NCBI RefSeq assembly: GCF_001281485.1
Contig: NZ_CP012669.1
Location: 62,001-126,000 of the forward strand
Direction of reading: 5' to 3'
Length of the DNA stretch: 64,000 nucleotides
DNA from: Altererythrobacter epoxidivorans
Lineage (GTDB): Bacteria > Pseudomonadota > Alphaproteobacteria > Sphingomonadales > Sphingomonadaceae
Part shown: positions 9,264-18,175 of the stretch, piece by piece
How the letters are laid out: every line of letters starts with the position of its first letter
How positions within the stretch are numbered: the first letter of the stretch is position 1
The notes under the pieces: model-generated
The model's database searches: none
What the model was told of the DNA's origin: nothing
What the model saw: the letters and a program-made list of their open reading frames with translations, nothing else
Position numbers and translations under genes: made by a program

Positions 9264-9898
9264 TGGGCTGTCCTTCTTCTCGGTGGCAGCGCGATTTCGC
9301 TGATTTCGAGCAGGCGGCCCTGCTGGCGGACGCGTGCAGGCACCGACCTGATCCCGAACCTTTCCGTGAGCTTGCCGCCCTGATCGAAATAGAAGCGGCG
9401 CTGGCGGGCCTTCATCAGCTCGAGCGGCGCGCCCTTCACCAGAATCAGCTTGGCATTGGCGTCCTGCTTGAGCGCCCAGGCGAGCTGGTCGGGATCGTCG
9501 CCGTCAAGGAATAGAAGATCAGCGCGAAGGCCGACGCTGTCGAGCGGATTGACCCTCGTGCCAGCGGCATGGATCAGCTCGCCTTTTGCGCCGCGGATAT
9601 CGGCAGCGAGCGTAATCGTCGGATCGAAGCGCCAGCGCCGCGCTTCGCTGGCCCGTACGATCCCCGCGACTGGGTCGGGCCGGCCCACCCGCGCGATCGT
9701 GCGGCGTTTCAGGTCTTCGTTGAGCCGCGCGGTCTCACCCGAACGTTCCATCTGCGTCAGGCGCGAATGGATCTGTTCGAGGAGGTCGCGTTCGATCACG
9801 GGAAACACCGTGCCGCGCTGGCCATAGTCGCGCGCCAGCACCTCGGCAGGGCAGAGCAGGACTGCAAGCAGCGCTGCAGGGAGGCTAAGCTTGCTCAC
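9260..9898 (-). CDS. traW: TraW, F-type pilus assembly protein
   Basis: A 212-residue exported protein with a signal peptide at about 1-22 and the conserved RDYGQRGTVFPVIERDLL start of mature TraW, followed by a C-terminal region containing LILVKGAPLELMK. TraW is periplasmic and works with TrbC and TraU. Length matches F TraW (210). It overlaps the upstream peptidase gene and downstream traU by four bases each. Confidence 0.93.
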   Translation of the reverse strand: MSKLSLPAALLAVLLCPAEVLARDYGQRGTVFPVIERDLLEQIHSRLTQMERSGETARLNEDLKRRTIARVGRPDPVAGIVRASEARRWRFDPTITLAADIRGAKGELIHAAGTRVNPLDSVGLRADLLFLDGDDPDQLAWALKQDANAKLILVKGAPLELMKARQRRFYFDQGGKLTERFGIRSVPARVRQQGRLLEISEIALPPRRRTAQ

Positions 9899-10416
9899 AG
9901 GATCGCCCTCCCGCTGCCGAGGATCTGGCCGCGGCAGACGAAGCCGATCTCGGCGTAGCGGCTGTCGAGGCCGCGCGGATGGCTGGTCCCGGTATAGAAG
10001 CAGCCGTCGGGGATCGGTCCTTCGGGGCCTTTGTGAAGCGCAATGCCAAGACGGGTCTCATCAAGCCGCGCGGCGATCTTGCGACCGTTGATGAAGACCT
10101 CTTGGCCACGGTGGCTCACGACATCGCCCGGCACGCCCAGCACCCGCTTGCCGAAGAGCTGCGCGCCTTTCCCGAAATGCGCTTCGACGAGCCTGCTTGC
10201 TGGCGGCTCGAAGAAGATCAGACTGCCGCGCTCGATCCGCGCATGCTTGTCGAGCCAGAACGCCCAGTTGGGCAGGCTCGGGCTGGCATTGATGAGGAAG
10301 GCATGGTCTTTCGCGAAGGCATCGACCGCGCCCCATCCGAGCGGCAGCAGCACCAGTCCGGTCAGGACGAGCGGGCGTTTGATCGTGCGAACAAGGCGAG
10401 AGGCAAAGTGCGTCAC
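9895..10416 (-). CDS. Conjugative-transfer signal peptidase, S26 family (TrhF/TraF type)
   Basis: A 173-residue membrane serine peptidase. It has one N-terminal span (about 15-34), the catalytic-serine segment NASPSLPNW (Ser47 likely) and the lysine segment GKRVLGVPGD (Lys90), which together form the S26 Ser/Lys dyad. In related transfer systems such a peptidase processes the pilin or other Tra proteins. F itself relies on host LepB, so its presence places this operon with the broader F-like (H-plasmid and sphingomonad) branch. The likely substrate is the TraA pilin at 18176-18505. Confidence 0.87.
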   Translation of the reverse strand: MTHFASRLVRTIKRPLVLTGLVLLPLGWGAVDAFAKDHAFLINASPSLPNWAFWLDKHARIERGSLIFFEPPASRLVEAHFGKGAQLFGKRVLGVPGDVVSHRGQEVFINGRKIAARLDETRLGIALHKGPEGPIPDGCFYTGTSHPRGLDSRYAEIGFVCRGQILGSGRAIL

Positions 10417-10799
10417 TGACCGCCTCCCTGCCCAAGCTGGCGGGCGATCCGCATGCGCAGTTCATCGGTAGCATCGGGGGCATCGCCCGCGAGCACCGCT
10501 TCGCCGACCAGCACCACACGGCCATCGGTTCCCATTTCCGCAACAGCGCGCTCGGACGCCTGGAGGAAAGCGAGCACGCGCGCCTGGCTGGCTTCGGGAT
10601 CCTGCTCTGCTCGCGCTTCGGCATCGACGAAACCCGCGATGGTTTCGGCAAGCCGGACGGTGACGATCTGCTGGCGCGGCTCGGACAGCGCGCGGCTGAC
10701 CCAGGCTGCCCAGAGCAGTGCGGCCACGAGCGCGAGCACGCCAAGAATTCTCAGCAATAGCGGGCGATTGAAGGATGGTAGTCTGCTCGTCTCAGTCAC
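10413..10799 (-). CDS. trbI: TrbI, F-type transfer protein
   Basis: A 128-residue inner-membrane protein with one N-terminal span (about 14-36) and a periplasmic part containing the segment QQIVTVRLAETIAGFVDAEA. F TrbI is of the same size (128) and affects pilus retraction. It sits between traC-side genes and traW, as in F. It overlaps the next gene upstream by eight bases and the S26 peptidase by four. Confidence 0.8.
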   Translation of the reverse strand: MTETSRLPSFNRPLLLRILGVLALVAALLWAAWVSRALSEPRQQIVTVRLAETIAGFVDAEARAEQDPEASQARVLAFLQASERAVAEMGTDGRVVLVGEAVLAGDAPDATDELRMRIARQLGQGGGQ

Positions 10800-11172
10800 G
10801 GCTTGCCTCCCGGGGCGGATGGTTGTCGAGATCGGCTGCGAGCCGCTTCAGGAAGCGTGGCATGCGAAACAGCGTCACCGCTCCGGTCAGCACCAGGAAG
10901 CAGCCCTTGAGGTCCTGGCTGAACAGGCTGCGGCGGAGGCCGTCGGCTTCGAGATATCGGTCCGCCAGATTGGCGAGCTGGGTGAAGAGGCCGCCAAGAT
11001 CCCAGCCCGCAACGAACAGGAACAGCGCGAGCGGCAATCCCAGCACGATCAGCAGCGAGGTCGCGGCAAAGCGGGCGGTTTCGATGAGGACGAAGCAGCT
11101 CCCTTGCAGGAACGGCAGCAGGCTGCGGAGGTTGGCCGGAGGGGTCCGGTCGGCGAGATGCGAGACCATCAT
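10792..11172 (-). CDS. Conserved transfer-operon membrane protein, function unknown
   Basis: A 126-residue protein with hydrophobic stretches at about 34-60 and a weaker one near 94-108 (CFLVLTGAVTLFRM), and charged ends. I do not recognise a named F Tra protein. It lies between traC and trbI, where F carries small traC-linked genes, and overlaps both neighbours (four and eight bases), so it is surely translated with the operon. A role in the inner-membrane part of the secretion apparatus is an inference from position only. Confidence 0.6.
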   Translation of the reverse strand: MMVSHLADRTPPANLRSLLPFLQGSCFVLIETARFAATSLLIVLGLPLALFLFVAGWDLGGLFTQLANLADRYLEADGLRRSLFSQDLKGCFLVLTGAVTLFRMPRFLKRLAADLDNHPPREASRD

Positions 11173-13712
11173 TGTCCGCCTCCCGCCACGATGCGGATGG
11201 CATCGGCGAGGCTGTGCCCACGCCGCTCGCAGTCCTGGATCGCGGCATAGGTGTCGGGATCGGAGGAGTAGATCGTCGCCGAGAAGGGATCGAGCACGAG
11301 CCGGCCGACCGCTTCGGTCTCGGGGCCCTTGATGAAGACCTCGCTGTACTCGGTGCCCGAACGCTTGAGGCTGCGGATCAGCGTCTCGGTGCGGTCGTCC
11401 ATGTCGAGCCGCGCGTTCGCCCTGAAATCGGCGATCGTCTCGGCCTTCTGCTGGAGCACCAGCATCCAGTCGCTGTTCTCGAGCGCGGCGCGCGCGCCAT
11501 CGGACTTGTAATAGTCATTGAGGGACTGGGTCGCGGTGGCGAGCGCGCCGCCATACTTGCGCGCGGTGCGGGCATAGGTCTCGACGAACTCGCCCATCGA
11601 CCCGCCCTTGAGCATGGCCCAGGCCTCGTCGATCAGCAGCAGCTTCTTGGTTGCCCGCGACGAGCGCGTCATCGCCTGGCTGGTCATGAACATGATCGCC
11701 GAGAGGACCACGCTGCGCAGTTCCTCGCGGGACGCGAGATCACTCATCTCGAAGACGGTGAAATCATCGTCGAGCGCGAAGCTCGCCTTGCCTGCAAAGA
11801 ACCCGCCGTAGCTGCCGCCGCGGCAGAAGGGCGCGATCGCGGTGGCAAGATCGCGGCCCGCCTCGCTCTCCGAGCCATGGAGCGCATGCGCGACATCGTC
11901 GACCGATGCGCCGCTGCCGAGTGCCTCCCAGGTCGCGGTCACGGCCCGGTCGATGAGCCCGCGCTCGGTGTCGCTCGGCGCGGTGCCGGGACGCGCCATC
12001 TGGCCGACGATCGCCTTGATCATGGCGAAGCAGTCGAGGCGGTAATCCTCGTCTTCGTGCGCACGGGCATCGTCGACCATCGAGAAGGGGTTAAGGGAAA
12101 AGCCCGAGGCGAGCGTGAACTCGACGAAGCGTCCGCCCTGCAGTTTGACCGAATGCTCGAAACTGCGCCCGTCGTCGATTACCACGACCTTGGCACCCGC
12201 ACCGCGCAGGGCGGCGCAGAGCTCCTGCAGCAGCACCGACTTGCCCGAACCCGACTTGCCGCAGATCGCGATATTGTGGTTGCCGGCAGCGTTTTCGAAT
12301 GGCGACCACCAGAAGGGCTGGCCGCGGCGGCCGACGAGCAGGAGGTGCGGGATCACGCCGCCAAGATATTCCCCCTGCATCGGCGCGATATGTGCCGCTG
12401 TCGTAGAGAGCATGGTCTTGAGGCGCTTTAGCCGCGCCATGTCGTCGGCGAGGCCATCGGCAAGGCTGAGGGGAAAGGCGGCAACGAGGCCTTGCAGCTG
12501 GAGAAAGCGCTCGTCGGCAAGGTCCCAGCCCGCTGCCTTGTATATCGCCTTGATGATGCGTTCGTGCGCGTCGCCCTGGCCGAGCGGCGAGATGCTGGTG
12601 AGCCCGTAGAATAGCTTCACGAGCTTCTTGCCAGCCTGGAGTTCGGCCTGGACGTGGCGCCATTCGGCCGACTGTTCGGCGAGCTTGGGCAAGAAACGCG
12701 CGCTCTTGGTCTGGCTGAGACTGGTGGTGCGCATGAACTTGAAGCCCGCGCGCGCCGATGCAGCTTCCTGGTCGGGGTAGACGAGGCACAGCATGGTTGC
12801 CGTCGGACAGGGGAAGCGCAGCTTGTCGGTGAACATGTCGCCGATGAGCCGCGCGCATTCCCAGGGCGCCCAGCGCTCAGGGGTAGAGCGCACGGCATAA
12901 TGCCGCACGTCGAAATGGTCGGGATAGCATTCGCCGACTTCGGGATTGCCCTCCTCGTCGCGGCCGGTCTCGCGAAAGCGCTCGGTCCTGAGGATCAGGC
13001 GATCGTCTTCGACCTCGAGCTCGATATCGCGGCGGATGGCCTGGACATCGAGCGTATCATGCGGGTTCCACGCATGGATATCGGTCTCGTGCGCGGTAGT
13101 CGGCGAGGTGAGCTCGTCGATCAGTGCCAGCAATCCGCCCGGACGCAGCTCTTGTGCCTGCAGTCCGAGCGAATGGAGCATGCCCATCAGCCCTTCGCGG
13201 CATTCGGAGAGTTCCGCGTCGGTCACGCTGCCGGGCACCGGCACGCCGAGCGAGACGATCAACCGGACGTTGCGGGCATGGAAGGGCGCATGCGCCGAGC
13301 CCGAATTCCAGACGAGATCGTAAAGGCGGCTGGTGCGCGCCCTGGCAATGGCCTCGTAGATGCCGCCCTGTTCGTAACGCGGAGCGAACCAGGGGCCGAC
13401 CACGCTGCCGATCCGCGGAGACGCGAAGTTCAGGACCTGGAGGCAGGCGCCCTGCGGCAGGCCTTCGGAGAAGAACTGCCCGAGGATCTCGCCGGTGCGT
13501 TCGTCGGCCCCGATCAGCGGGGTGACTTCGAGCACGAAGCCCTTCGAGCGGGCGTTGCGATAGAGCTTCGCCCCCTCGTCATAGACCCGGTAGGGCAGCC
13601 AGTCCGAGAGCATGTCGAGCCCGAAATGCGCCTGCGGCTTTTCAGGCCGAGCCGTGTCGGCAAACAGGCCCCGCGAGAGTGCGTCGCGCGCGGCAGCAAG
13701 GGATAGCGTCAC
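11169..13712 (-). CDS. traC: TraC, type IV secretion ATPase (VirB4 family)
   Basis: An 847-residue cytoplasmic ATPase that powers pilus assembly. A Walker A motif GKSGSGKS lies at about 485-492 and a Walker B segment LLLIDEAWAML about 200 residues later, followed by TATQS and a C-terminal VirB4 region. The N-terminal TraC_F_IV-type domain occupies about 1-430. Length matches F TraC (875). Start and stop overlap traV and the downstream unknown gene by four bases. Confidence 0.96.
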   Translation of the reverse strand: MTLSLAAARDALSRGLFADTARPEKPQAHFGLDMLSDWLPYRVYDEGAKLYRNARSKGFVLEVTPLIGADERTGEILGQFFSEGLPQGACLQVLNFASPRIGSVVGPWFAPRYEQGGIYEAIARARTSRLYDLVWNSGSAHAPFHARNVRLIVSLGVPVPGSVTDAELSECREGLMGMLHSLGLQAQELRPGGLLALIDELTSPTTAHETDIHAWNPHDTLDVQAIRRDIELEVEDDRLILRTERFRETGRDEEGNPEVGECYPDHFDVRHYAVRSTPERWAPWECARLIGDMFTDKLRFPCPTATMLCLVYPDQEAASARAGFKFMRTTSLSQTKSARFLPKLAEQSAEWRHVQAELQAGKKLVKLFYGLTSISPLGQGDAHERIIKAIYKAAGWDLADERFLQLQGLVAAFPLSLADGLADDMARLKRLKTMLSTTAAHIAPMQGEYLGGVIPHLLLVGRRGQPFWWSPFENAAGNHNIAICGKSGSGKSVLLQELCAALRGAGAKVVVIDDGRSFEHSVKLQGGRFVEFTLASGFSLNPFSMVDDARAHEDEDYRLDCFAMIKAIVGQMARPGTAPSDTERGLIDRAVTATWEALGSGASVDDVAHALHGSESEAGRDLATAIAPFCRGGSYGGFFAGKASFALDDDFTVFEMSDLASREELRSVVLSAIMFMTSQAMTRSSRATKKLLLIDEAWAMLKGGSMGEFVETYARTARKYGGALATATQSLNDYYKSDGARAALENSDWMLVLQQKAETIADFRANARLDMDDRTETLIRSLKRSGTEYSEVFIKGPETEAVGRLVLDPFSATIYSSDPDTYAAIQDCERRGHSLADAIRIVAGGGQ

Positions 13713-14281
13713 CGGCTCTCTCCTTCGGTCATGTCAGGGTGGGGGACCGGCTCGCGGGGAGGGGAAAACGAGCCAGGTCCCCCGGGTTCCGGCGCGTCAG
13801 CGCCGGGCATCGCCGGAACGGGCTGCGAGGGGATGAACAGCTGTTCCGGCAATGTGTCTGTTGGTTGGAAATCGGGTGCGGGGTTGCCATCGCGCGTCGC
13901 GGCAATGGTCGATGCCAGCGAGCGCAGGACTTCGCGGCGGCCCTGCGGCGCACGCCAGCCTGTCCCTGCCTGTTCGGGCAGGGTCAGGTGAACGACGCGC
14001 GCCTCATGGTCGCGGCCCGCCGCGTCACGGTATCCCGTCAACACGATCTGCAGGCGGCGAACCGCTTCCCCGGTCGGGGTCACCGTCCGATGCGCGCCAG
14101 ACGTGTCAGCCTTCTCGATGCCGGTCGCCCCGGCATCGATCGTGGAGGTCGGCGCACAGGTCCCTTCGGGAGCGCGGCAGGCGAAATTGCCTTTGACGTT
14201 TCCGCCGAGGCTGGCGCAGCCACTAGCCAGGACGAGCGGCGCAGCGAGCACCAGGGCGCGAAGGATCGGAAGCCGGCTCAT
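13709..14281 (-). CDS. traV: TraV, outer-membrane lipoprotein of the secretion channel
   Basis: A 190-residue lipoprotein: signal peptide with lipobox LASGC (lipidated Cys at about 22), then the conserved GNVKGNFACRAPEGTCAPTS segment with the two TraV cysteines, and a Pro-rich C-terminus. TraV anchors the TraK and TraB core complex to the outer membrane, the VirB7 role. I chose 14281 because it gives the signal peptide and an ATGA overlap with the upstream dsbC stop. Confidence 0.92.
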   Translation of the reverse strand: MSRLPILRALVLAAPLVLASGCASLGGNVKGNFACRAPEGTCAPTSTIDAGATGIEKADTSGAHRTVTPTGEAVRRLQIVLTGYRDAAGRDHEARVVHLTLPEQAGTGWRAPQGRREVLRSLASTIAATRDGNPAPDFQPTDTLPEQLFIPSQPVPAMPGADAPEPGGPGSFSPPREPVPHPDMTEGESR

Positions 14282-15150
14282 TGCGCCTCTCCCTTGCCCT
14301 CGGCCACGAAGCGGCGGATCGCTGCGGCATCGCGGTAGCCATGCAGCACCGCCCCATCGCGGGCGCGCACGATGACCGGAGTTCCGGCAAACCCGTTGGC
14401 CTTCGCGAAGGCTTCGTTGGCATCGAGCGCCTTGGCGTCCTTGCAGGTCTTGCCGGTCGCCGGAGCCTGCCCGGCATAGGCCGCATGCAGCGCCTTTGCC
14501 GGATCCTTCGCGCACAGTACCGCCTCGGAAATCTTGCGGCTTGCCGCGCCGAAGATCGAGATCGGTCGCTCTTCCACATGAACCTTGGCCTTGGCGAGTT
14601 CGGCGGTCAGGCGCTGGCAATATCCGCACTGGAAATCCGAGAAGACGACCAGGCGTTCGCCCTTGGGGTTGCCCCAGTGGATCGCGCCGGCAGCCGGAAG
14701 CGACGATAGGTCGACATGGTTGGCGGCCGCCTGGACAGGCGTTTCGTCGCGTCCCGCCGGCGCATCGCTGGCTACGCGCGCCGCACCGGCCGCAAGGAGG
14801 TCGGGATTGAGTTCGAGCAGGCGGGCGGCGGTCACGTCGCGCCGTTCTTCCATGTCGTAGAGACGGCCCACGAAAAGGTAGCGGGCGGTCTCGTCGATGT
14901 AGAACAGCGTATCGCCCGAGACGACTTCGCACCAGGGGCCCAGCGTGTCGCAGCTGATCGCATCGATCGGGGTCTTGGGCAGCCGCAGTTTCAGTGCCTG
15001 CGCGACATCGCTCGCCATCCCGGCGGCGCTCGCAGGCATCGCAGTGACGGCCGAGACGCCGAGCGTCAGCACGGCGGCAGCGCTCGAGAGGGCAAGGGCA
15101 AGGTGGGCGGCGCGGGCCTTCAGGCCCGGCCGGTGGTCATTGTAGTTCAT
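14278..15150 (-). CDS. dsbC: DsbC-like periplasmic disulphide isomerase
   Basis: A 290-residue exported thioredoxin-fold protein. A signal peptide (about 1-43) precedes a DsbC-like dimerisation region and a thioredoxin domain with active site CGYC (Cys175, Cys178) in VFSDFQCGYCQRL, plus the cis-Pro segment GFAGTPVIV. DsbC-type isomerases correct wrong disulphides; here the probable clients are TraN, TraU and TraH. Located between traB and traV and overlapping both as ATGA. Plasmid-borne dsbC in this place is typical of F-like operons outside enterics. Confidence 0.92.
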   Translation of the reverse strand: MNYNDHRPGLKARAAHLALALSSAAAVLTLGVSAVTAMPASAAGMASDVAQALKLRLPKTPIDAISCDTLGPWCEVVSGDTLFYIDETARYLFVGRLYDMEERRDVTAARLLELNPDLLAAGAARVASDAPAGRDETPVQAAANHVDLSSLPAAGAIHWGNPKGERLVVFSDFQCGYCQRLTAELAKAKVHVEERPISIFGAASRKISEAVLCAKDPAKALHAAYAGQAPATGKTCKDAKALDANEAFAKANGFAGTPVIVRARDGAVLHGYRDAAAIRRFVAEGKGEAQ

Positions 15151-16463
15151 TTGGAGGAGCTCCTGACGTGGACGCCGTCGAGAAAAACGATCTCGACCTC
15201 GATGCCGGTCGGCATCTCGACGACGGGTTGGTATTGTTCGGCGCGTTCGATGAGGTATCGGCTGACGGTGTCGGCGGCTTCGCCGGCTCCCTGGCCAAAG
15301 CCACCGGCGAGGATATCGGTCGGCGACAGCGCCTCGCGCTGACCGTTGGCACCGACCTGGCCGGTGAAGATGCCGTTGGCGTTGGCGGAAAATCCGCGCC
15401 CGAAGCCGCCAACGATCCCGGCCAGCAGTGCCTGACTGACGAGGCTGCCTTCGCGGCTGACCACGCGGCCACGCACACCCGACTTTCCGGCAAAGGAGAT
15501 GAACCCCTTGACCTCGCTGACCGCGAAGCGGCCACCGGGCTGCGCGCAGGTCATGCGCACCAGCTTGACGTAGACCTTCTCGGCCGAGAGATCGCCGCGC
15601 GCCGCGCCATTGACGAGGCAGCCGGTAATGTCGGTGGTGAGCAGCTTGTTGCCGCGCATCACCGAGCGGGCCGGTCCGGTGATCCGGAGCACCACGGGAA
15701 GCGGATCGCTCTGGCTGGCAACGCCGGTCGAAGCATCGACACCCACTATGACCGTTGCCGGTGCGTAGCTGTTGGGCGGAAGGTAATCGCGGCTCGCTTC
15801 GAGCAGCAAGGCTGGCGCAGTCTCTGCCGCACGCGGCTTGCCGTCTTTGCCCGTCTCCGCGCTGAAACTCATCAGGCTGAGCTGTCCGCCCTGCGCCTCC
15901 GGCGCTCCTTGCGGTGGCTGGACGGCCCCGCTCGTTCCCACGCCGGGGCCATAGGCTGGTGGCGGCGGCAGCGGCGGCGCGGCGGCAGGTGCCTTCGCGG
16001 CTTCGTTGAGTTGTGAACGCAGATTGGCATTCTCGGCCGAAATGGCGTCGATCGCTGCCTGGCCGTCGGAGCGCATCTGCGCGTTCTCGCTGCGCAGGGC
16101 TTCGAGTTCCTGTTCGATCTCGGGGCGTGGCAACTGCGTTTGCTGCAGATCCTTGATCGCGCGGCCCTGTGCATCGAGCCGGTTGCCGTAGCTCGCGACG
16201 AACTCGCGCTGCGAGAGGTTGCGATTGACGAGGCCGCCGGTGTCGATCGTCGCCGCACCATTGGCATCGGTGCCGCCCTCGTCGCCATCGCCGCCGAAGA
16301 TGAACATCCCGCCGCCGATGAGCGCGATGGCACCGATCCCGGCGAGCAGCATCTTCTGGCGCTGCGCGATCTGCGAATTGAGGTTGCGCCGTCCGCTTTC
16401 GCGCGCTTCCGGCGAGCCTGGCAGCGGCCTCTTTTCGGCGTCCTTCTGTGTTGCCTCGGCCAT
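15147..16463 (-). CDS. traB: TraB, inner-membrane scaffold of the secretion channel (VirB10-like)
   Basis: A 438-residue protein with one N-terminal span at about 37-56, a coiled coil (about 90-170, rich in Glu, Gln and Arg), a Pro-rich linker (PAAAPPLPPPPAYG), and a C-terminal TrbI/VirB10-like beta domain ending in a Gly-rich stretch. It spans the envelope, linking inner membrane and TraK/TraV. Length is close to F TraB (475). Its ATG shares one base with the traK stop (TGATG). Confidence 0.93.
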   Translation of the reverse strand: MAEATQKDAEKRPLPGSPEARESGRRNLNSQIAQRQKMLLAGIGAIALIGGGMFIFGGDGDEGGTDANGAATIDTGGLVNRNLSQREFVASYGNRLDAQGRAIKDLQQTQLPRPEIEQELEALRSENAQMRSDGQAAIDAISAENANLRSQLNEAAKAPAAAPPLPPPPAYGPGVGTSGAVQPPQGAPEAQGGQLSLMSFSAETGKDGKPRAAETAPALLLEASRDYLPPNSYAPATVIVGVDASTGVASQSDPLPVVLRITGPARSVMRGNKLLTTDITGCLVNGAARGDLSAEKVYVKLVRMTCAQPGGRFAVSEVKGFISFAGKSGVRGRVVSREGSLVSQALLAGIVGGFGRGFSANANGIFTGQVGANGQREALSPTDILAGGFGQGAGEAADTVSRYLIERAEQYQPVVEMPTGIEVEIVFLDGVHVRSSSK

Positions 16464-17278
16464 CAGTCGAGCCCTCCCTTGGCAAAGACAAGGAAGGCAC
16501 TGGTCGCTTCACCGGGAGCGAGTGCATCGCGGCCATAGGCAAAGGCGAGCGCGCCTGCAGGACCTTCGCGCTCGGAGCCAAGCGCAAGGCTCTCCTGGCC
16601 GAGGTTGCGTACGAGGAAGCGCTGTCCGGTCAGTTCATCGCCCTGGTATTCGGCGACCAGCTGGACCTCGATCCCGCCGGTGCGGCGCGGAGCAGACAGT
16701 TCAGCGCGAGCGGTGAACCCGGGCAGGACGGCATCTCTCGCCATCGCCTCGATCAGGCGGATCGCGGCGTCCTCGGGTCCGGTCTCGGTCTCCCATTCGG
16801 TAGCCGCGGCTTTAGCGAGCGCGGGATTGGTGATGAAGAGCTGGGTCGCTTCCTCGCCGCCGAGACGGCAGGCGAACTTGTAGACGTAGCCCGCCTTGCT
16901 GGTTGCAAAGAAGCTGACCCGGGCAGCGGCAAATTGCGGGGGCACGGAGATATAGATGTCTCCACGCACCGGCTCGTGCGTCACTTGGAAGTCGTTGTAG
17001 GGAAAGCCGCTCGCGATCTTCGAGACATTGGCGAAGCCGTCATCGATGAGCGCGATCCGCGTGAGTTCGCCGCGAGCGAGCTCGCAGTCGATGGTCGCAT
17101 TGTCAGCGGCTTCGACGAACTGATCGGCATGCGCCGGGACCGGCGCGAGCGCGAAGGCGAGTACGGCGAGGCCGGTCAGCTTGAGTCCTGGATCGGGGCG
17201 CCTTGTCGCGCCGATCGCGAAGCAGGCAAGGCCGGTTCCGGCAAGCGCAGCAGCGAGGGGAGATGGGAGAAGGCTCAT
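16463..17278 (-). CDS. traK: TraK, secretin-like component of the secretion channel (VirB9-like)
   Basis: A 271-residue exported protein. The conserved segment begins at the predicted mature end (ADQFVEAADNATIDCELARG) and continues with SGFPYNDFQVTHEP and the GDIYISVP strand typical of TraK. The N-terminus is longer than usual: about 50 residues with two hydrophobic stretches before the cleavage region, so a later start is possible. TraK forms the outer ring with TraV and TraB. Confidence 0.88.
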   Translation of the reverse strand: MSLLPSPLAAALAGTGLACFAIGATRRPDPGLKLTGLAVLAFALAPVPAHADQFVEAADNATIDCELARGELTRIALIDDGFANVSKIASGFPYNDFQVTHEPVRGDIYISVPPQFAAARVSFFATSKAGYVYKFACRLGGEEATQLFITNPALAKAAATEWETETGPEDAAIRLIEAMARDAVLPGFTARAELSAPRRTGGIEVQLVAEYQGDELTGQRFLVRNLGQESLALGSEREGPAGALAFAYGRDALAPGEATSAFLVFAKGGLD

Positions 17279-17844
17279 TGGCCGGGTTCCTCCTTGTCGG
17301 TGGGAAGTTGCTCGAAGCCGGCGAGCGCGACGTTGAGACCACGCTTCGACCAGCGGAAACGGAAGGAGCGGCGCTGGCTCGCGATCACCTGCGCGCCGAC
17401 GAAGGTCTTGAGCGTGCCGGTGACGGTCGAGGTCAGGGCCTTGGGATCGACATGCATTTCCGCGATCACGAAGGCCTGGCTGATGTCCGAGCCGCGCTGT
17501 TCCTCGACGATTTTGACGAGCTCGGCCTTGAGGCGGCCGTGCGCGGCGGGATCGGCGAGCTTCAGGATGTTCGCCATCCAGTAGTCGAGGCTTTCCGGTG
17601 CCCGATTAAGGAGCATCAGTGCCGTGTCGCGGGTGACGAGCTCGAGATAGGGCGCGTCGATCCCGCCGCTCGAGACGGTGATCCGCTCGGCGGTAATCGG
17701 CACCAGCACAACCTGCTCGTCGCGAGTCACCGCGGCGCCGAGGCTGACCAGCGTGGTCAGGCCCAGAACACCTGCCAGCACGGCAAAGCGGTTGCGTTGC
17801 CGAAGGTAGGTCTGCGCCCGTTCGTGCGCGAATTCTGCTCGCAT
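17275..17844 (-). CDS. traE: TraE, inner-membrane transfer protein (VirB5/VirB8-region)
   Basis: A 189-residue protein with a single N-terminal span (about 21-40) and a periplasmic TraE domain; the segment LVTRDTALMLLNRAPESLDY and the C-terminal FVGAQVIASQRRSF stretch fit TraE. F TraE has 188 residues. It is required for pilus assembly. The ATG follows traL by 12 bases and its end overlaps the traK start as ATGA. Confidence 0.93.
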   Translation of the reverse strand: MRAEFAHERAQTYLRQRNRFAVLAGVLGLTTLVSLGAAVTRDEQVVLVPITAERITVSSGGIDAPYLELVTRDTALMLLNRAPESLDYWMANILKLADPAAHGRLKAELVKIVEEQRGSDISQAFVIAEMHVDPKALTSTVTGTLKTFVGAQVIASQRRSFRFRWSKRGLNVALAGFEQLPTDKEEPGQ

Positions 17845-17856
17845 AGGTCGCCTCCC

Positions 17857-18144
17857 TCAGCCCGCCAACAGGCGGCAATGGGAGGGCGGCGTGGCCTTCA
17901 GCCCGAGAAAGCTCCCGGGCAGGTACCAGTACGCAGCATGCACCAGTGCCGAACCGGCGCCGCGTGCCTTTGCCTTCCGCAAGGCAAGCCAGGCCCCGGC
18001 GGCCAGGCCGATACCGATAAAGATATGCTGCGAGAGGATGCCCCAGGCGAAGGGAATGAGAATCCCTGCAAACTCGTCGATGGTCCAGAAGCCGATGAGC
18101 TCCGGGTCGTCGAGCCGTCGTGGAACGAGGTACCTGTCGGCCAT
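17857..18144 (-). CDS. traL: TraL, inner-membrane transfer protein (VirB3-like)
   Basis: A 95-residue protein (F TraL has 91) with the family start YLVPRRLDDPELIGFWTIDE followed by hydrophobic spans at about 25-55. TraL is thought to help place the pilin or TraC at the inner membrane. It is the second gene of the operon, 31 bases after traA. Confidence 0.93.
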   Translation of the reverse strand: MADRYLVPRRLDDPELIGFWTIDEFAGILIPFAWGILSQHIFIGIGLAAGAWLALRKAKARGAGSALVHAAYWYLPGSFLGLKATPPSHCRLLAG

Positions 18145-18175
18145 GCCGCCCTCCTGTCGTGACCGGATCCGCTGA

